DNA of 43,000 bases from Alphaproteobacteria bacterium (GTDB taxonomy: Bacteria > Pseudomonadota > Alphaproteobacteria > UBA8366 > GCA-2717185), in the NCBI GenBank assembly GCA_021774435.1, contig JAJFJB010000067.1, positions 1-43,000 on the forward strand, read 5' to 3'. The notes below the pieces were generated by a model. That model was not told the origin of the DNA. It ran no database searches and saw only the letters and a list, made by a program, of their open reading frames with translations. How positions within the stretch are numbered: the first letter of the stretch is position 1; each line of letters opens with the position of its first letter. Positions 1-7,702 of the stretch are shown here, piece by piece. The position numbers and the translations under genes were made by a program.

Positions 1-1380
1 CACCAGACGGTCGCGCATTTCGCGTGTCGTTTCACTCGCGCCCGTTTGCATGGCGGCAAAAGCATCGCCGTGAAACGGAATCCGCAGTTCCAGAAACACG
101 ACCAAACAGTTCGTGCCAATCGTGCCGCCCAGCTGACGCACGAAATTGACCGAACTCGACCCTTGCGTGACAAGATCCGGTGGGAGCGACTTCAGCGCTT
201 CGGAATTGACCACGGAGCGTGTGCAGGCAACCCCCACGCGTACAATCAATGTGAACCACACCAGGGTCCAGAATGGCGTGTTCACGTCCGCGGTCGACAG
301 CAAAAAAAACGCAGCCGAGAAAATGACCATGCCAAGGCAGATCATGATATAGGCGGGCACTAAATCGGACAGCCGCCCCACGAGCGGAAACAAGATGATC
401 AGGGAAAGGCCCGCTGGCACCATCAACAATCCCGCGTCGATCGCGGAAAAATGCTGTATCTGTTGCGTGAACAAAGGCATTAGGAAAAATGATGAGAACA
501 TCGCAGCGCCAGTGAAAAATCCGATGCAGGCCGCTGCTGTGAACTGCGCGTTAGCGAAAACCTGCATATTGACCAGCGGATTGGCCGCATAAATTTGCCG
601 TAACACAAACCCGGTACCGGAACCGACCCCCATGCTGAAAAGCAGGATAATTTCAGTCGATGTCCACCCGAGCCGCTGCCCATAACTAAATCCGAGCAAA
701 AACCCGGCCAGCGACGCACAAAGCATGCCAAATCCCAAGAAATCGAAACGCGGGATTTTTTTCGGCATCGGACGGCTTGGCAAAAATATATTGCCAACGA
801 TCAACGCCAGAAAAGCCGTGGGCAAGGTCAGAAGAAATATATAGCGCCAACTGAACAAATCGATCGCAATGCCACCCAATGTCGGCCCCAACGCCGGCGC
901 AAGCACATTGCCCATGGCGAAGATGCCCATTGAGAGACCCTTTTGATCGCGCGGAAAAACCTTAAAGGTCACCGCCATGCCAAGCGGCTGCACAATGCCC
1001 GCGGACATCCCCTGCAAGATTCGTCCGAACAGAAGACTTTCTGTATTCTGGGCCGCCCCGCTCATCGCCGAACCGATCAGAAAGGCGATCACTGCAAGGG
1101 TAAAACTACGCCGTTCGCCAAAAGAGATGACCAACCAGGCACTTAGAAGCATGCCGGCCGTTTGAGCAGCGAAATAGCCGGTGGAAATCAGCTGTGCCTG
1201 ATCTCGACCGATCCCAAACGTCCCCATGATCGCCGGAAAAGCGACATTCACCGTCGTAGCGCCGAGTGTCATCGTCATGATGCCGACGAGACACGTTATC
1301 GTTGCCAGCCATTTGTAAAAGGGGCCATAACGCTCAAAGAGAGAGTCGATTGTGTCGTGGGCTGCGATTGGAGTTACTAT
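1..1380 (-). CDS. DHA2-family (EmrB-like) MFS efflux transporter, partial
   Basis: Inner-membrane proton-driven drug efflux permease of the 14-TM DHA2/EmrB group. The reverse strand is open without a stop from 1386 to base 1, giving about 460 residues; the C-terminus lies beyond the left edge. The N-terminal part contains FERYGPFYKWLAT followed by a first membrane segment with TTVNVAFPAIMGTFGIG. Further on come GRILQGMSAGIVQPLGMA and FVRQLGGTIGTN, both typical of the family. The start is a problem: between the in-frame stop at 1389-1387 and the first ATG (1278) there is no ATG, GTG or TTG. The ATG at 1278 would remove conserved sequence and part of TM1, so I place the start at the ATA codon 1380-1378, 13-14 nt after AGAGGA. 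It is divergent from a TetR-type gene that may control it. The family is sure; the start is not. Confidence 0.85.
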   Translation of the reverse strand, partial: MVTPIAAHDTIDSLFERYGPFYKWLATITCLVGIMTMTLGATTVNVAFPAIMGTFGIGRDQAQLISTGYFAAQTAGMLLSAWLVISFGERRSFTLAVIAFLIGSAMSGAAQNTESLLFGRILQGMSAGIVQPLGMAVTFKVFPRDQKGLSMGIFAMGNVLAPALGPTLGGIAIDLFSWRYIFLLTLPTAFLALIVGNIFLPSRPMPKKIPRFDFLGFGMLCASLAGFLLGFSYGQRLGWTSTEIILLFSMGVGSGTGFVLRQIYAANPLVNMQVFANAQFTAAACIGFFTGAAMFSSFFLMPLFTQQIQHFSAIDAGLLMVPAGLSLIILFPLVGRLSDLVPAYIMICLGMVIFSAAFFLLSTADVNTPFWTLVWFTLIVRVGVACTRSVVNSEALKSLPPDLVTQGSSSVNFVRQLGGTIGTNCLVVFLELRIPFHGDAFAAMQTGASETTREMRDRLV

Positions 1381-1518
1381 CCTTGACCGTTAGGTCCTCT
1401 AAAATAGCGACTGTCCGCAGATATTGATACCAAGCGGCCCGTCACGCCTGTGTTATGGCAGTAGTACAAGTCTCAACCGTAAGCTTACTGGCTCTGTTCG
1501 CTGGCCATCGCCAATCGA

Positions 1519-1546
1519 TTGAAAAACTTGATAGAGCGCGTATTAT
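1519..1546 (+). promoter_or_regulatory. sigma70-type promoter of the TetR-family gene
   Basis: TTGAAA (1519-1524) and TATTAT (1541-1546) are separated by 16 bp, close to the -35/-10 consensus. Transcription would start near 1553, on a small inverted repeat CCGTC-GGGG-GACGG (1551-1564), and run into the ATG at 1590. This is one reason for choosing 1590 over the upstream in-frame start at 1455. Assigned by eye. Confidence 0.5.
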
Positions 1547-1589
1547 CGATCCGTCGGGGGACGGGAAGATCTCGAATCAGGTAAAGCAA

Positions 1590-2213
1590 ATGGTAAAAAA
1601 AGCAGATCGGCCGCAACATGTAATCAAAAGCGCATTGGACCTCGCGGCAGCGGGTCAATGGTCTTCGGCATCGCTGCGCGATATCGCTGAAGCGGCCGAT
1701 CTTTCGATTGCCGACCTTCACGCGCTCTATCCATCGAAAACCGCCATTCTTAAGGCATATTTCGCATCCATTGATGCATTGGTCCTTGCTACGAAATTTT
1801 CCTTTGATGAAGAAGACAGCCCGCGTGATCGTCTATTTGATGTGCTTATGCGCCGGTTCGACGTATTGGCTGAAAACCGCGATGGTGTCATTGCGCTCCT
1901 AAAAGCGTTACGTCGCGACCCCGTGTCAGCACTTTGTTTGGCAGCCGACTTCGCTGGCTCCATGCGCTGGATGCTCGAAGCGGCTGGCATTAAGGCGGTG
2001 GGACCAAATGGCCGTCTCATCGTTAAAGGTCTTGCCGCGGTTTGGCTGGCAACACTTCAAGTCTGGCAACGCGACGAGAGCGAGGATATGTCTCGAACGA
2101 TGGCCGCGCTCGACAAAAATTTGCGCCGCGCCGAACGAATCAGCGCCGTGTTGCCTTCGGCCCGGCGACCTCGTCGATCATCGGAATCACAGCAAGACGC
2201 GTCACCAGCCTGA
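1590..2213 (+). CDS. TetR/AcrR-family transcriptional regulator
   Basis: One-component repressor type: an N-terminal helix-turn-helix (about residues 10-55, containing SSASLRDIAEAADLSIADL and LYPSKTAILKAYF) and a helical C-terminal ligand/dimer domain, 207 aa in all. The frame is open from 1455, but the extra 45 residues show no family similarity. ATG 1590 has AGG 8 nt upstream, a promoter-like pair sits just before it, and the TetR domain begins here. The C-terminal part has a WLATLQVWQRDESEDMSRT stretch with an Asp/Glu-rich turn, which I associate with a widespread alphaproteobacterial TetR subgroup. It is divergent from the MFS efflux gene, a common regulator/pump arrangement, so control of that pump is a reasonable inference. 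The ligand is unknown. Confidence 0.8.
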   Translation: MVKKADRPQHVIKSALDLAAAGQWSSASLRDIAEAADLSIADLHALYPSKTAILKAYFASIDALVLATKFSFDEEDSPRDRLFDVLMRRFDVLAENRDGVIALLKALRRDPVSALCLAADFAGSMRWMLEAAGIKAVGPNGRLIVKGLAAVWLATLQVWQRDESEDMSRTMAALDKNLRRAERISAVLPSARRPRRSSESQQDASPA

Positions 2214-2245
2214 CCCCCGGGCGCTACGTATAAAAAGAGAATTCT

Positions 2246-2584
2246 ATGACAGAGATTGGCTTCGACGATTTTCTGAAAGTGGACATTCGTGTCGGCACGA
2301 TAGTCCGGGCAGAACCCTATCCGGAAGCCCGTAAGCCGGCGTTCAAACTTTGGGTGGATTTTGGTCCTGAAATTGGGGAGCGGAAAACCTCTGCCCAAAT
2401 CACAAAGCACTACACGCTCGACGAGTTGGTCGGCCGGCAAGTTGCGGCGGTCGTAAATTTTCCGCCCAAACAGATCGGCAAATTTATGTCGGAAATTCTT
2501 GTGCTCGGCTTTCCAGACGGTGATGACGAAGTGGTCATGATTCAGCCGACAAAGCAAGTTCCTAACGGCGGACGCCTGTATTGA
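2246..2584 (+). CDS. csaA: CsaA-like tRNA-binding domain protein
   Basis: A 112-residue stand-alone tRNA-binding (EMAP-II/CsaA type) OB-fold protein. Such proteins are cytoplasmic dimers that bind tRNA non-specifically; Bacillus CsaA also has export-related chaperone activity. The whole length fits the family: DFLKVDIRVGTIVRAEP at the start, then LWVDFGPEIGERKTSAQIT, VVNFPPKQIG and a C-terminal LGFPDGDDEVVMIQP. The ATG at 2246 follows an AAGAGA ribosome site. It lies 32 bp after the TetR-type gene on the same strand and may be co-transcribed with it. Gene name by family resemblance only. Confidence 0.88.
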   Translation: MTEIGFDDFLKVDIRVGTIVRAEPYPEARKPAFKLWVDFGPEIGERKTSAQITKHYTLDELVGRQVAAVVNFPPKQIGKFMSEILVLGFPDGDDEVVMIQPTKQVPNGGRLY

Positions 2585-2616
2585 AAAGCCAACCTCCCAG
2601 CGGTGCCGCAGCGTAA

Positions 2617-3756
2617 ATGCAGAACCACGGTAATCGACGCGCAACGCATTCGACTCTGACTTATCTGAGCAACGCGTTGTTCGGTCTCTGGAGCTTCGGC
2701 AGTAACGCGCTTGTTGGATGGACTCCATCGCGACGCGGTATGGAAATCATCAGCATCCCGATGGTGCGGCTGTACCGGGAAGGGAACGTGCACCGTCGCG
2801 TTTTCTCTGGCGATCGCGTCATGGGACAAACTACTTTTCGCGCGGTGGCCCAAGCGCTCGAAGTACAGCCAATGGAACTTTACCTGGAGCAACCTATTGC
2901 GGATGGACCGGACGCCGCGAGCGTCGAAGAGGTCGACAGCATTTTCTCCCAATTCGCGGTCACCAAAACAGGACAACGCGGCGTGTTTCTAATCGACGTT
3001 GTCGGGTTTTCCCTTTTCACGCCCGAAGAACAAGCCAGCCAACTCGCCGCACTGGAATTTGCGTTGAACATCGCGGACGAAACCGCCCGACGTCAGAACA
3101 TTCCTTTAGCCCTGGCACGCTCGACGACAGGCGACGGCTTTTACGTCTGGAACGAGGACAAGGGCCCCGAAGCGGATTTGCGCCTGTTCTGCGTTTTTGC
3201 GCTAACGCTGACCTATTTAAGCGCCCTTCGGCATACTATGGGAGACGTGTCCTATGTCCCAAAAATACGCTCCTGTTTTGGGGTCGGCAGCCATTACAGT
3301 TATCACCACTCCGAAAATCATCAGCGCGGCGGCTTGGACTACATTGTTGGTGACATCACGATTTCGCTGGCACGGCTCATAGACAAAGCGAAGGCCGACC
3401 AGATTCTGATCGCCGAATTCAGCCGGGACATCGACGGTTCTGATCAAATCTTGCGAACACCCGCCTTTATCGATGCTGCCGTTGCGATGCTGGATGAGCT
3501 TCACGAAATCGAAATTCTGGGATCGAAAATAAAAGAAGTCTCGATCAACCTGACGGGGCCGCGCAAAGCCGATTCCGAATTTCGTATTCAACGGCTAAAG
3601 GTAACCGACAAGCATGGCCTGCCGCACTACTGCTATAATGCAAAGGTTACTGTCGTCCCGGTCTCCGGAACGTCCCTGCGGAGTGGCCTTCAGCACGAAG
3701 TCCTTCTGAATGAATTTTCGCGATCCGCACCACGCAGCAATAAGGCGAAACCTTGA
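2617..3756 (+). CDS. Class III nucleotidyl cyclase-like protein with a possible HTH remnant
   Basis: Numbered from the longest start, residues ~120-270 resemble a class III adenylate/guanylate cyclase domain. FLIDVVGFSLF supplies the first metal Asp (D127) and STTGDGFYVW the second (D173). DYIVGDITISLARLIDKA matches the late motif that normally carries the transition-state Asn and Arg. The Arg is kept (R253), but the Asn position is Ile (I249), so activity may be weak, altered or absent. Residues ~46-90 (ISIPMVRLYREGN, then TFRAVAQALEVQPMEL) look like the second half of a Cro/C1 helix-turn-helix, without a clear first half. An in-frame TAA lies just before 2617. Residues 1-41 are unconvincing, and ATGs at 2740 or 2761 are alternatives; none has a strong ribosome site. 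The stop is followed after 1 nt by the next gene. The family call is by motif only. Confidence 0.6.
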   Translation: MQNHGNRRATHSTLTYLSNALFGLWSFGSNALVGWTPSRRGMEIISIPMVRLYREGNVHRRVFSGDRVMGQTTFRAVAQALEVQPMELYLEQPIADGPDAASVEEVDSIFSQFAVTKTGQRGVFLIDVVGFSLFTPEEQASQLAALEFALNIADETARRQNIPLALARSTTGDGFYVWNEDKGPEADLRLFCVFALTLTYLSALRHTMGDVSYVPKIRSCFGVGSHYSYHHSENHQRGGLDYIVGDITISLARLIDKAKADQILIAEFSRDIDGSDQILRTPAFIDAAVAMLDELHEIEILGSKIKEVSINLTGPRKADSEFRIQRLKVTDKHGLPHYCYNAKVTVVPVSGTSLRSGLQHEVLLNEFSRSAPRSNKAKP

Positions 3757-3757
3757 T

Positions 3758-4624
3758 ATGAATCGCGGAGTAGATCATCTCGTTCTCAGCGTTAATGATT
3801 TGGACCAAGCCCGCGCTACCTATGCTAAGCTGGGCTTCACAACGACACCACGGGCGGCGCACCCGTTCGGCACCGGTAATAGCCTTGTCCAACTGCAAGG
3901 TAATTTTCTCGAACTGCTCGCTATTATCGACGAATCCAAAATTTCCACGCCTGCAGCGGGCCAATTCAGCTTCGGCGGCTTCAACAGAACATTTCTCGCC
4001 GACCGCGAAGGCATGTCCATGCTTGTCTTCGAAGGGCACGATGCCCAAGGAGACAAGAAGGAATTTGCCGAAAAGGGACTCGAGACATATGACGTCTTCG
4101 ATTTTGAGCGCCAAGCGACCCTACCCGATGGCAATTCGGTGACCGTCGGGTTTTCGCTGGCATTCGTCACGGAGCCTACGGCGCCCGAAACGGCTTTTTT
4201 TACCTGTCAGCAACATGCGCCTGAATATTTCTGGAAGCCGGAATACCAGACCCATGAAAATGGCGCATTGTCGGTATCCGAAGTCGTTATGGTCGCTGAG
4301 GATAGAAGCCGGTTGGCTCACTTGCTTGGCAATATGCAAAACGTGGAGGCAGCAAAGGCTTCCGATGGATCGTTACGGGTCGCAACGGCGCGCGGCGATG
4401 TTTCCCTCCTATCACCGGAAAGATTTACAGACCGTTTTCAAGCCCCCGCGCCGCGTAGCACAGGGCCACATTTTGCCGCCTTCCGCATATCCGTCCGTGA
4501 TATTGCACATGTCGCATCCTTGCTCGCGTGCAACAAGGTTGCACATCGTCATCTCGATGACAGCATCGTAATCGACGCAACAGAAGTATTTGGCGTATTG
4601 CTCGAATTCGCGCAAGCGGACTAA
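3758..4624 (+). CDS. VOC/glyoxalase-like superfamily protein
   Basis: A 288-residue vicinal-oxygen-chelate fold protein (Glyoxalase_3-like). It opens with GVDHLVLSVNDLDQARATY, giving the usual first metal His, followed by a paired beta-alpha module with GNFLELLAI. A second half (FTCQQHAPEYFW, and later PHFAAFRISVRDIAHVASLL) looks like the partner module. VOC enzymes include lyases, dioxygenases and resistance proteins, and the substrate cannot be read here. The start is ATG 3758: it begins 1 nt after the upstream TGA, with GGCGAA as ribosome site, so the two genes are probably translationally coupled. A longer frame opens at 3710 inside the upstream gene and is not needed. Confidence 0.78.
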   Translation: MNRGVDHLVLSVNDLDQARATYAKLGFTTTPRAAHPFGTGNSLVQLQGNFLELLAIIDESKISTPAAGQFSFGGFNRTFLADREGMSMLVFEGHDAQGDKKEFAEKGLETYDVFDFERQATLPDGNSVTVGFSLAFVTEPTAPETAFFTCQQHAPEYFWKPEYQTHENGALSVSEVVMVAEDRSRLAHLLGNMQNVEAAKASDGSLRVATARGDVSLLSPERFTDRFQAPAPRSTGPHFAAFRISVRDIAHVASLLACNKVAHRHLDDSIVIDATEVFGVLLEFAQAD

Positions 4625-4639
4625 GGTTGCTACCGCGCC

Positions 4640-5461
4640 ATGAGCAGCTACGAAGATTATAACCGTGTGTCACGATCCTATGATGGGACGCGGCGTCCGG
4701 TCGGGCTCAATATCGTGCTTGGTGCACTTGCAAGCTCTGGCGCGCCGCTAGACTCGCTAAAACTAGTCGATGCCGGATGTGGGACTGGCGCTTATACCGC
4801 CGCATTGCGCGATCACATATCCAATATTATCGCACTGGATATCAGTGAAGGTATGCTTGGCGCGGCAGCGAAGAAAAACGTGGATGGCAACGTCGCCTTC
4901 TTGCGCGCGTCGATCCAAGCGCTTCCTTTTCGAGACCGTGCAGCAGATGCGCTCTTGAACAATCTGGTTTTGCATCATCTGCCCGACAACGAAGCCGCCG
5001 GATACCCGGCTCAACAGCGCGTGTTTTCAGAATTCGCGCGAGTTCTGCGGCCCGGTGGCGCACTGGTCATCGGGGTCTGCACACGCGAACAGCTCCGACA
5101 TGGTTTCTGGTTCAACCAACTGATCCCAAGCGCGATAAGGGCGTGCTGTGAGCGGACCGCGCCGTTAGAGGTGCAAATATCGATGCTCAAAGAGGCCGGC
5201 TTCGATGTCAAAAAGCCAGCGGTACCTTGGGACGACACACTGCAAGGCGATGCTTATTTCAACCGGCTGGGTCCCCTCGACGCCGCGTGGCGCGACGGCG
5301 ACTCCGTCTGGTCGTTAGCACCGCCGGAGGAGCTGAAGCTAGCATGCCAGCGAGTCCAAAATATGGAAGATGATGGTACCCTGGCCGACTATGTTAACGA
5401 TCACAACGCACAGCGCCTCGCAACGGGTCAAATCACCTATTTGCGCGCGACGCTTCGCTGA
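4640..5461 (+). CDS. Class I SAM-dependent methyltransferase
   Basis: A 273-residue methyltransferase of the Methyltransf_11/25 kind. Motif I is VDAGCGTG (residues 43-50), with an acidic residue ending the second strand in ALDIS for the ribose hydroxyls. NNLVLHHLPD and VLRPGGALVIG follow, as expected for motifs post-I to III. The C-terminal ~100 residues probably form the substrate cap. The substrate is unknown; the family includes quinone, lipid and small-acid methylases. It lies 15 nt after the VOC gene and 21 nt before the PEP mutase-family gene, so it is probably in one operon with both. Confidence 0.85.
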   Translation: MSSYEDYNRVSRSYDGTRRPVGLNIVLGALASSGAPLDSLKLVDAGCGTGAYTAALRDHISNIIALDISEGMLGAAAKKNVDGNVAFLRASIQALPFRDRAADALLNNLVLHHLPDNEAAGYPAQQRVFSEFARVLRPGGALVIGVCTREQLRHGFWFNQLIPSAIRACCERTAPLEVQISMLKEAGFDVKKPAVPWDDTLQGDAYFNRLGPLDAAWRDGDSVWSLAPPEELKLACQRVQNMEDDGTLADYVNDHNAQRLATGQITYLRATLR

Positions 5462-5482
5462 CGATTAAGAGGAGAAAACCCG

Positions 5483-6355
5483 ATGACGGAGAACCCAAAA
5501 ATGTCCCTGCGTGAACGTATCAAATCCAACAAACTTCTCGTCGCACCTGGCGTCTTTGAGATGATTTCCGCACGGATGGCCGACCGCAAGGGTTTCGAGG
5601 CGCTATACATGACCGGTTTCGGCGCAGTTGCCTCCTATCTGGGTTTGCCGGATGCGGGGATAGCGTCCTACACCGAAATGCGCGACCGGGTCGCGCGCAT
5701 CGCCGGCGGCACGACGACGCCGCTGATCGCCGACGCGGATACCGGCTACGGCGGACTGCTGAACGTTCGCGAAACCGTGCGGGGATATGAAGCTGCCGGC
5801 GCAGTGGGCATACAAATCGAAGATCAGGAATTCCCCAAGAAATGCGGCCATACACCGAATAAACGAGTCATACCGACCGAAGATATGGTTCGGAAAATCA
5901 AGGTTGCCGTTGATAGCCGCAGCAGTGACGAAACGTTGATCATCGCCCGAACGGACTCGCGCGCCTCTCTTGGACTTGACGAAGCCCTGCGGCGCGGCGA
6001 AGCGTACGCTAAGGCCGGTGCCGATGTTCTTTTCATCGAAGCCCCGACTAGCGAGGCGGAAATGGAAAAGATCTGCAGCAGCTTCGACACGCCGCAACTC
6101 GCCAACATGGCCGATGGTGGTGGTTTGACCCCGATGCTGAATCATGATCGTTTGCAGGAAATCGGCTTTAGTATCGCAATCTATCCCGGCGCAGCCTTTC
6201 TCGCGGCTGCGCAAGCCTTTGACAATGTATATGAGGCTCTCGCGCAAGATGGTGACAGCCACGCCGTTGTGGACCAGCTCTATCCCTTCGCGGAAATGAC
6301 CAAGCTTATGGGTTTTGAAGACGTTTGGGCTTTCGAAAAGGAATATGCGGAGTAA
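5483..6355 (+). CDS. Isocitrate lyase/PEP mutase superfamily protein
   Basis: A 290-residue TIM-barrel enzyme of the isocitrate lyase/phosphoenolpyruvate mutase superfamily, members of which break or form C-C or C-P bonds in 2-oxo acids with Mg2+. Visible signatures are the metal-binding stretch DADTGYG (residues 84-90), IEDQ (112-115) and the loop KKCGH (119-123), whose Cys is the catalytic residue in lyases such as methylisocitrate lyase. IARTDS and LFIEAP follow. Length and the KKCGH loop favour a lyase of the 2-methylisocitrate lyase/carboxyvinyl-carboxyphosphonate mutase branch over PEP mutase. The exact substrate is not determinable, and no prp genes lie nearby. The start has a strong AGGAG site 7 nt upstream. 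Confidence 0.88.
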   Translation: MTENPKMSLRERIKSNKLLVAPGVFEMISARMADRKGFEALYMTGFGAVASYLGLPDAGIASYTEMRDRVARIAGGTTTPLIADADTGYGGLLNVRETVRGYEAAGAVGIQIEDQEFPKKCGHTPNKRVIPTEDMVRKIKVAVDSRSSDETLIIARTDSRASLGLDEALRRGEAYAKAGADVLFIEAPTSEAEMEKICSSFDTPQLANMADGGGLTPMLNHDRLQEIGFSIAIYPGAAFLAAAQAFDNVYEALAQDGDSHAVVDQLYPFAEMTKLMGFEDVWAFEKEYAE

Positions 6356-6361
6356 GCGAAC

Positions 6362-6775
6362 ATGGATGCCATGATGGCGAGCTTAGGATCGGGGCTGCCC
6401 GTCCTGATCCTTCATTTCGCGGTCACCTTGACAATGCTTATCGCCGGGGTCGTGATTTACGAATGGATCACGCCCTACCCAGAGCTTAAGCTCGTCCGCG
6501 AAGGCAATACCGCGGCGGCGATAGCCCTGTCCGGCGCCATCCTTAGCCTCGCCATTCCTCTCGCCTTCAGCATGGCCGTCAGTGTCAGTGTTCTCGATAT
6601 CCTCGTTTGGGGCGGCGTGACGATCATCATTCTTCTGGTCGTTTATCGGGTGATCGATTTCCTGCTTAAAGATTTGCCAGCGCGGATTGTCGATGGGGAG
6701 ATCGGTGCGGCAATTCTCTTGTCTGCCGTGAAACTGTCGGTCGCGGCAATTACGGCAGCCGCCGTGTCCGGTTAG
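6362..6775 (+). CDS. DUF350 (YjfL-type) membrane protein
   Basis: A 137-residue, almost wholly hydrophobic protein with about four membrane segments in two similar halves. The first half has LILHFAVTLTMLIAGVVIYEWITPY, and the segment NTAAAIALSGAILSLAIPLA carries the small-residue helix typical of DUF350. The second half repeats the pattern with DGEIGAAILLSAVKLSVAAI. DUF350 proteins are inner-membrane proteins of unknown biochemical function, often found near envelope-stress or glutathionylspermidine-like genes. The start lies 6 nt after the preceding stop, and the protease gene follows 18 nt downstream. Confidence 0.82.
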   Translation: MDAMMASLGSGLPVLILHFAVTLTMLIAGVVIYEWITPYPELKLVREGNTAAAIALSGAILSLAIPLAFSMAVSVSVLDILVWGGVTIIILLVVYRVIDFLLKDLPARIVDGEIGAAILLSAVKLSVAAITAAAVSG

Positions 6776-6793
6776 AAACCAAGAGTCAGTAAA

Positions 6794-7696
6794 ATGCTAG
6801 GCGGGTTCAAAAAGGGCTGGTTCATCCTGTTGCTGGTTATCGCATTCCAGATTGGAAGCGGGTATTTCGAAGAAACAAGGGAACTGCCCACGGAGCGGCG
6901 GCCTAAATTCTCCTTCCCGCCAACAATGTCTCCCGAAGAGCGCGAAGTCGGTCCACAGGGGCCGGTTCTGCCGGACCGTTCGTCTCGCGACCCGCTGTTC
7001 GTAATCGAAACGGGGAAGAAGGGCAATAGTACGGGAACCGCCTTCGCAATCCATGAGGACGGTATCTGGTTAACCGCGCGCCATGTCGTCGATGGTTGCG
7101 AGAAAGTCGGGCTGGTCATTTCGCGGGGGCAGGCTGTCCAGGTTGCCAAGGTCCTGTCGCACCCCCGCGCGGATATTGCGGTATTGTGGAGCCGCCGAAG
7201 CGCGCCAGCCATATCGATATCCAGCATGCCTTTGCGCGTTAAACAGCAGGGTTTCCACTTTGGCTTCCCACAGAGCAAACCAGGTCAGGTATCGTCCTCC
7301 CTGCTCGGACGCCTCAACATGCGCACCACGGGTCGGTACCGCCAGACCGAGCCTGTCGTTGCCTGGGCTGAACGCCGCCGCATCCCGCTGACGGACACGT
7401 TGGGCGGTCTGAGCGGTGGCCCCGCGCTTAATGCAGATGGTGAGATCGTGGGCGTCACGGTTGCAGCAAGCAAGCGCCGCGGCAGGGTGATGACGACGGC
7501 CCCCGTCACACTGGAATCAATGCTCTCGATGGCCGGCGTTCGGCCCGAAGGCATCCCCTCCGCAGGATTGAACGCCGGGCCTAGTAAAGGAAATTTTGTC
7601 GATTATGGAACCGCACTCCGCAACCAACTGACCGTTGCCCAAGTAATCTGCAGAGTCGGTGAGCAGCGGCGGCGACCGCGCTACCGGCGTCTCTAA
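6794..7696 (+). CDS. Membrane-anchored trypsin-like serine protease
   Basis: A 300-residue protein with an N-terminal hydrophobic anchor (residues ~8-21, after KK), a charged Pro-rich linker to ~65, and a chymotrypsin-fold domain. The triad is visible: His97 in TARHVVDGC, Asp127 in HPRADIAVL and Ser207 in GGLSGGPAL. There is no PDZ domain, so it is not a full DegP/DegS. The location should be periplasmic and tethered to the inner membrane. It follows the DUF350 gene by 18 nt, and they may work together at the membrane. It ends 6 bp from sucB, which converges from the right; no hairpin terminator fits in that gap. Substrate unknown. Confidence 0.85.
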   Translation: MLGGFKKGWFILLLVIAFQIGSGYFEETRELPTERRPKFSFPPTMSPEEREVGPQGPVLPDRSSRDPLFVIETGKKGNSTGTAFAIHEDGIWLTARHVVDGCEKVGLVISRGQAVQVAKVLSHPRADIAVLWSRRSAPAISISSMPLRVKQQGFHFGFPQSKPGQVSSSLLGRLNMRTTGRYRQTEPVVAWAERRRIPLTDTLGGLSGGPALNADGEIVGVTVAASKRRGRVMTTAPVTLESMLSMAGVRPEGIPSAGLNAGPSKGNFVDYGTALRNQLTVAQVICRVGEQRRRPRYRRL

Positions 7697-7702
7697 TCGG
7701 CG

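Noticed and set aside
1455..1589. Longer N-terminus of the TetR-type protein from 1455
   Set aside because: The added 45 residues lack family likeness and cover a promoter-like pair; ATG 1590 has a better ribosome site.
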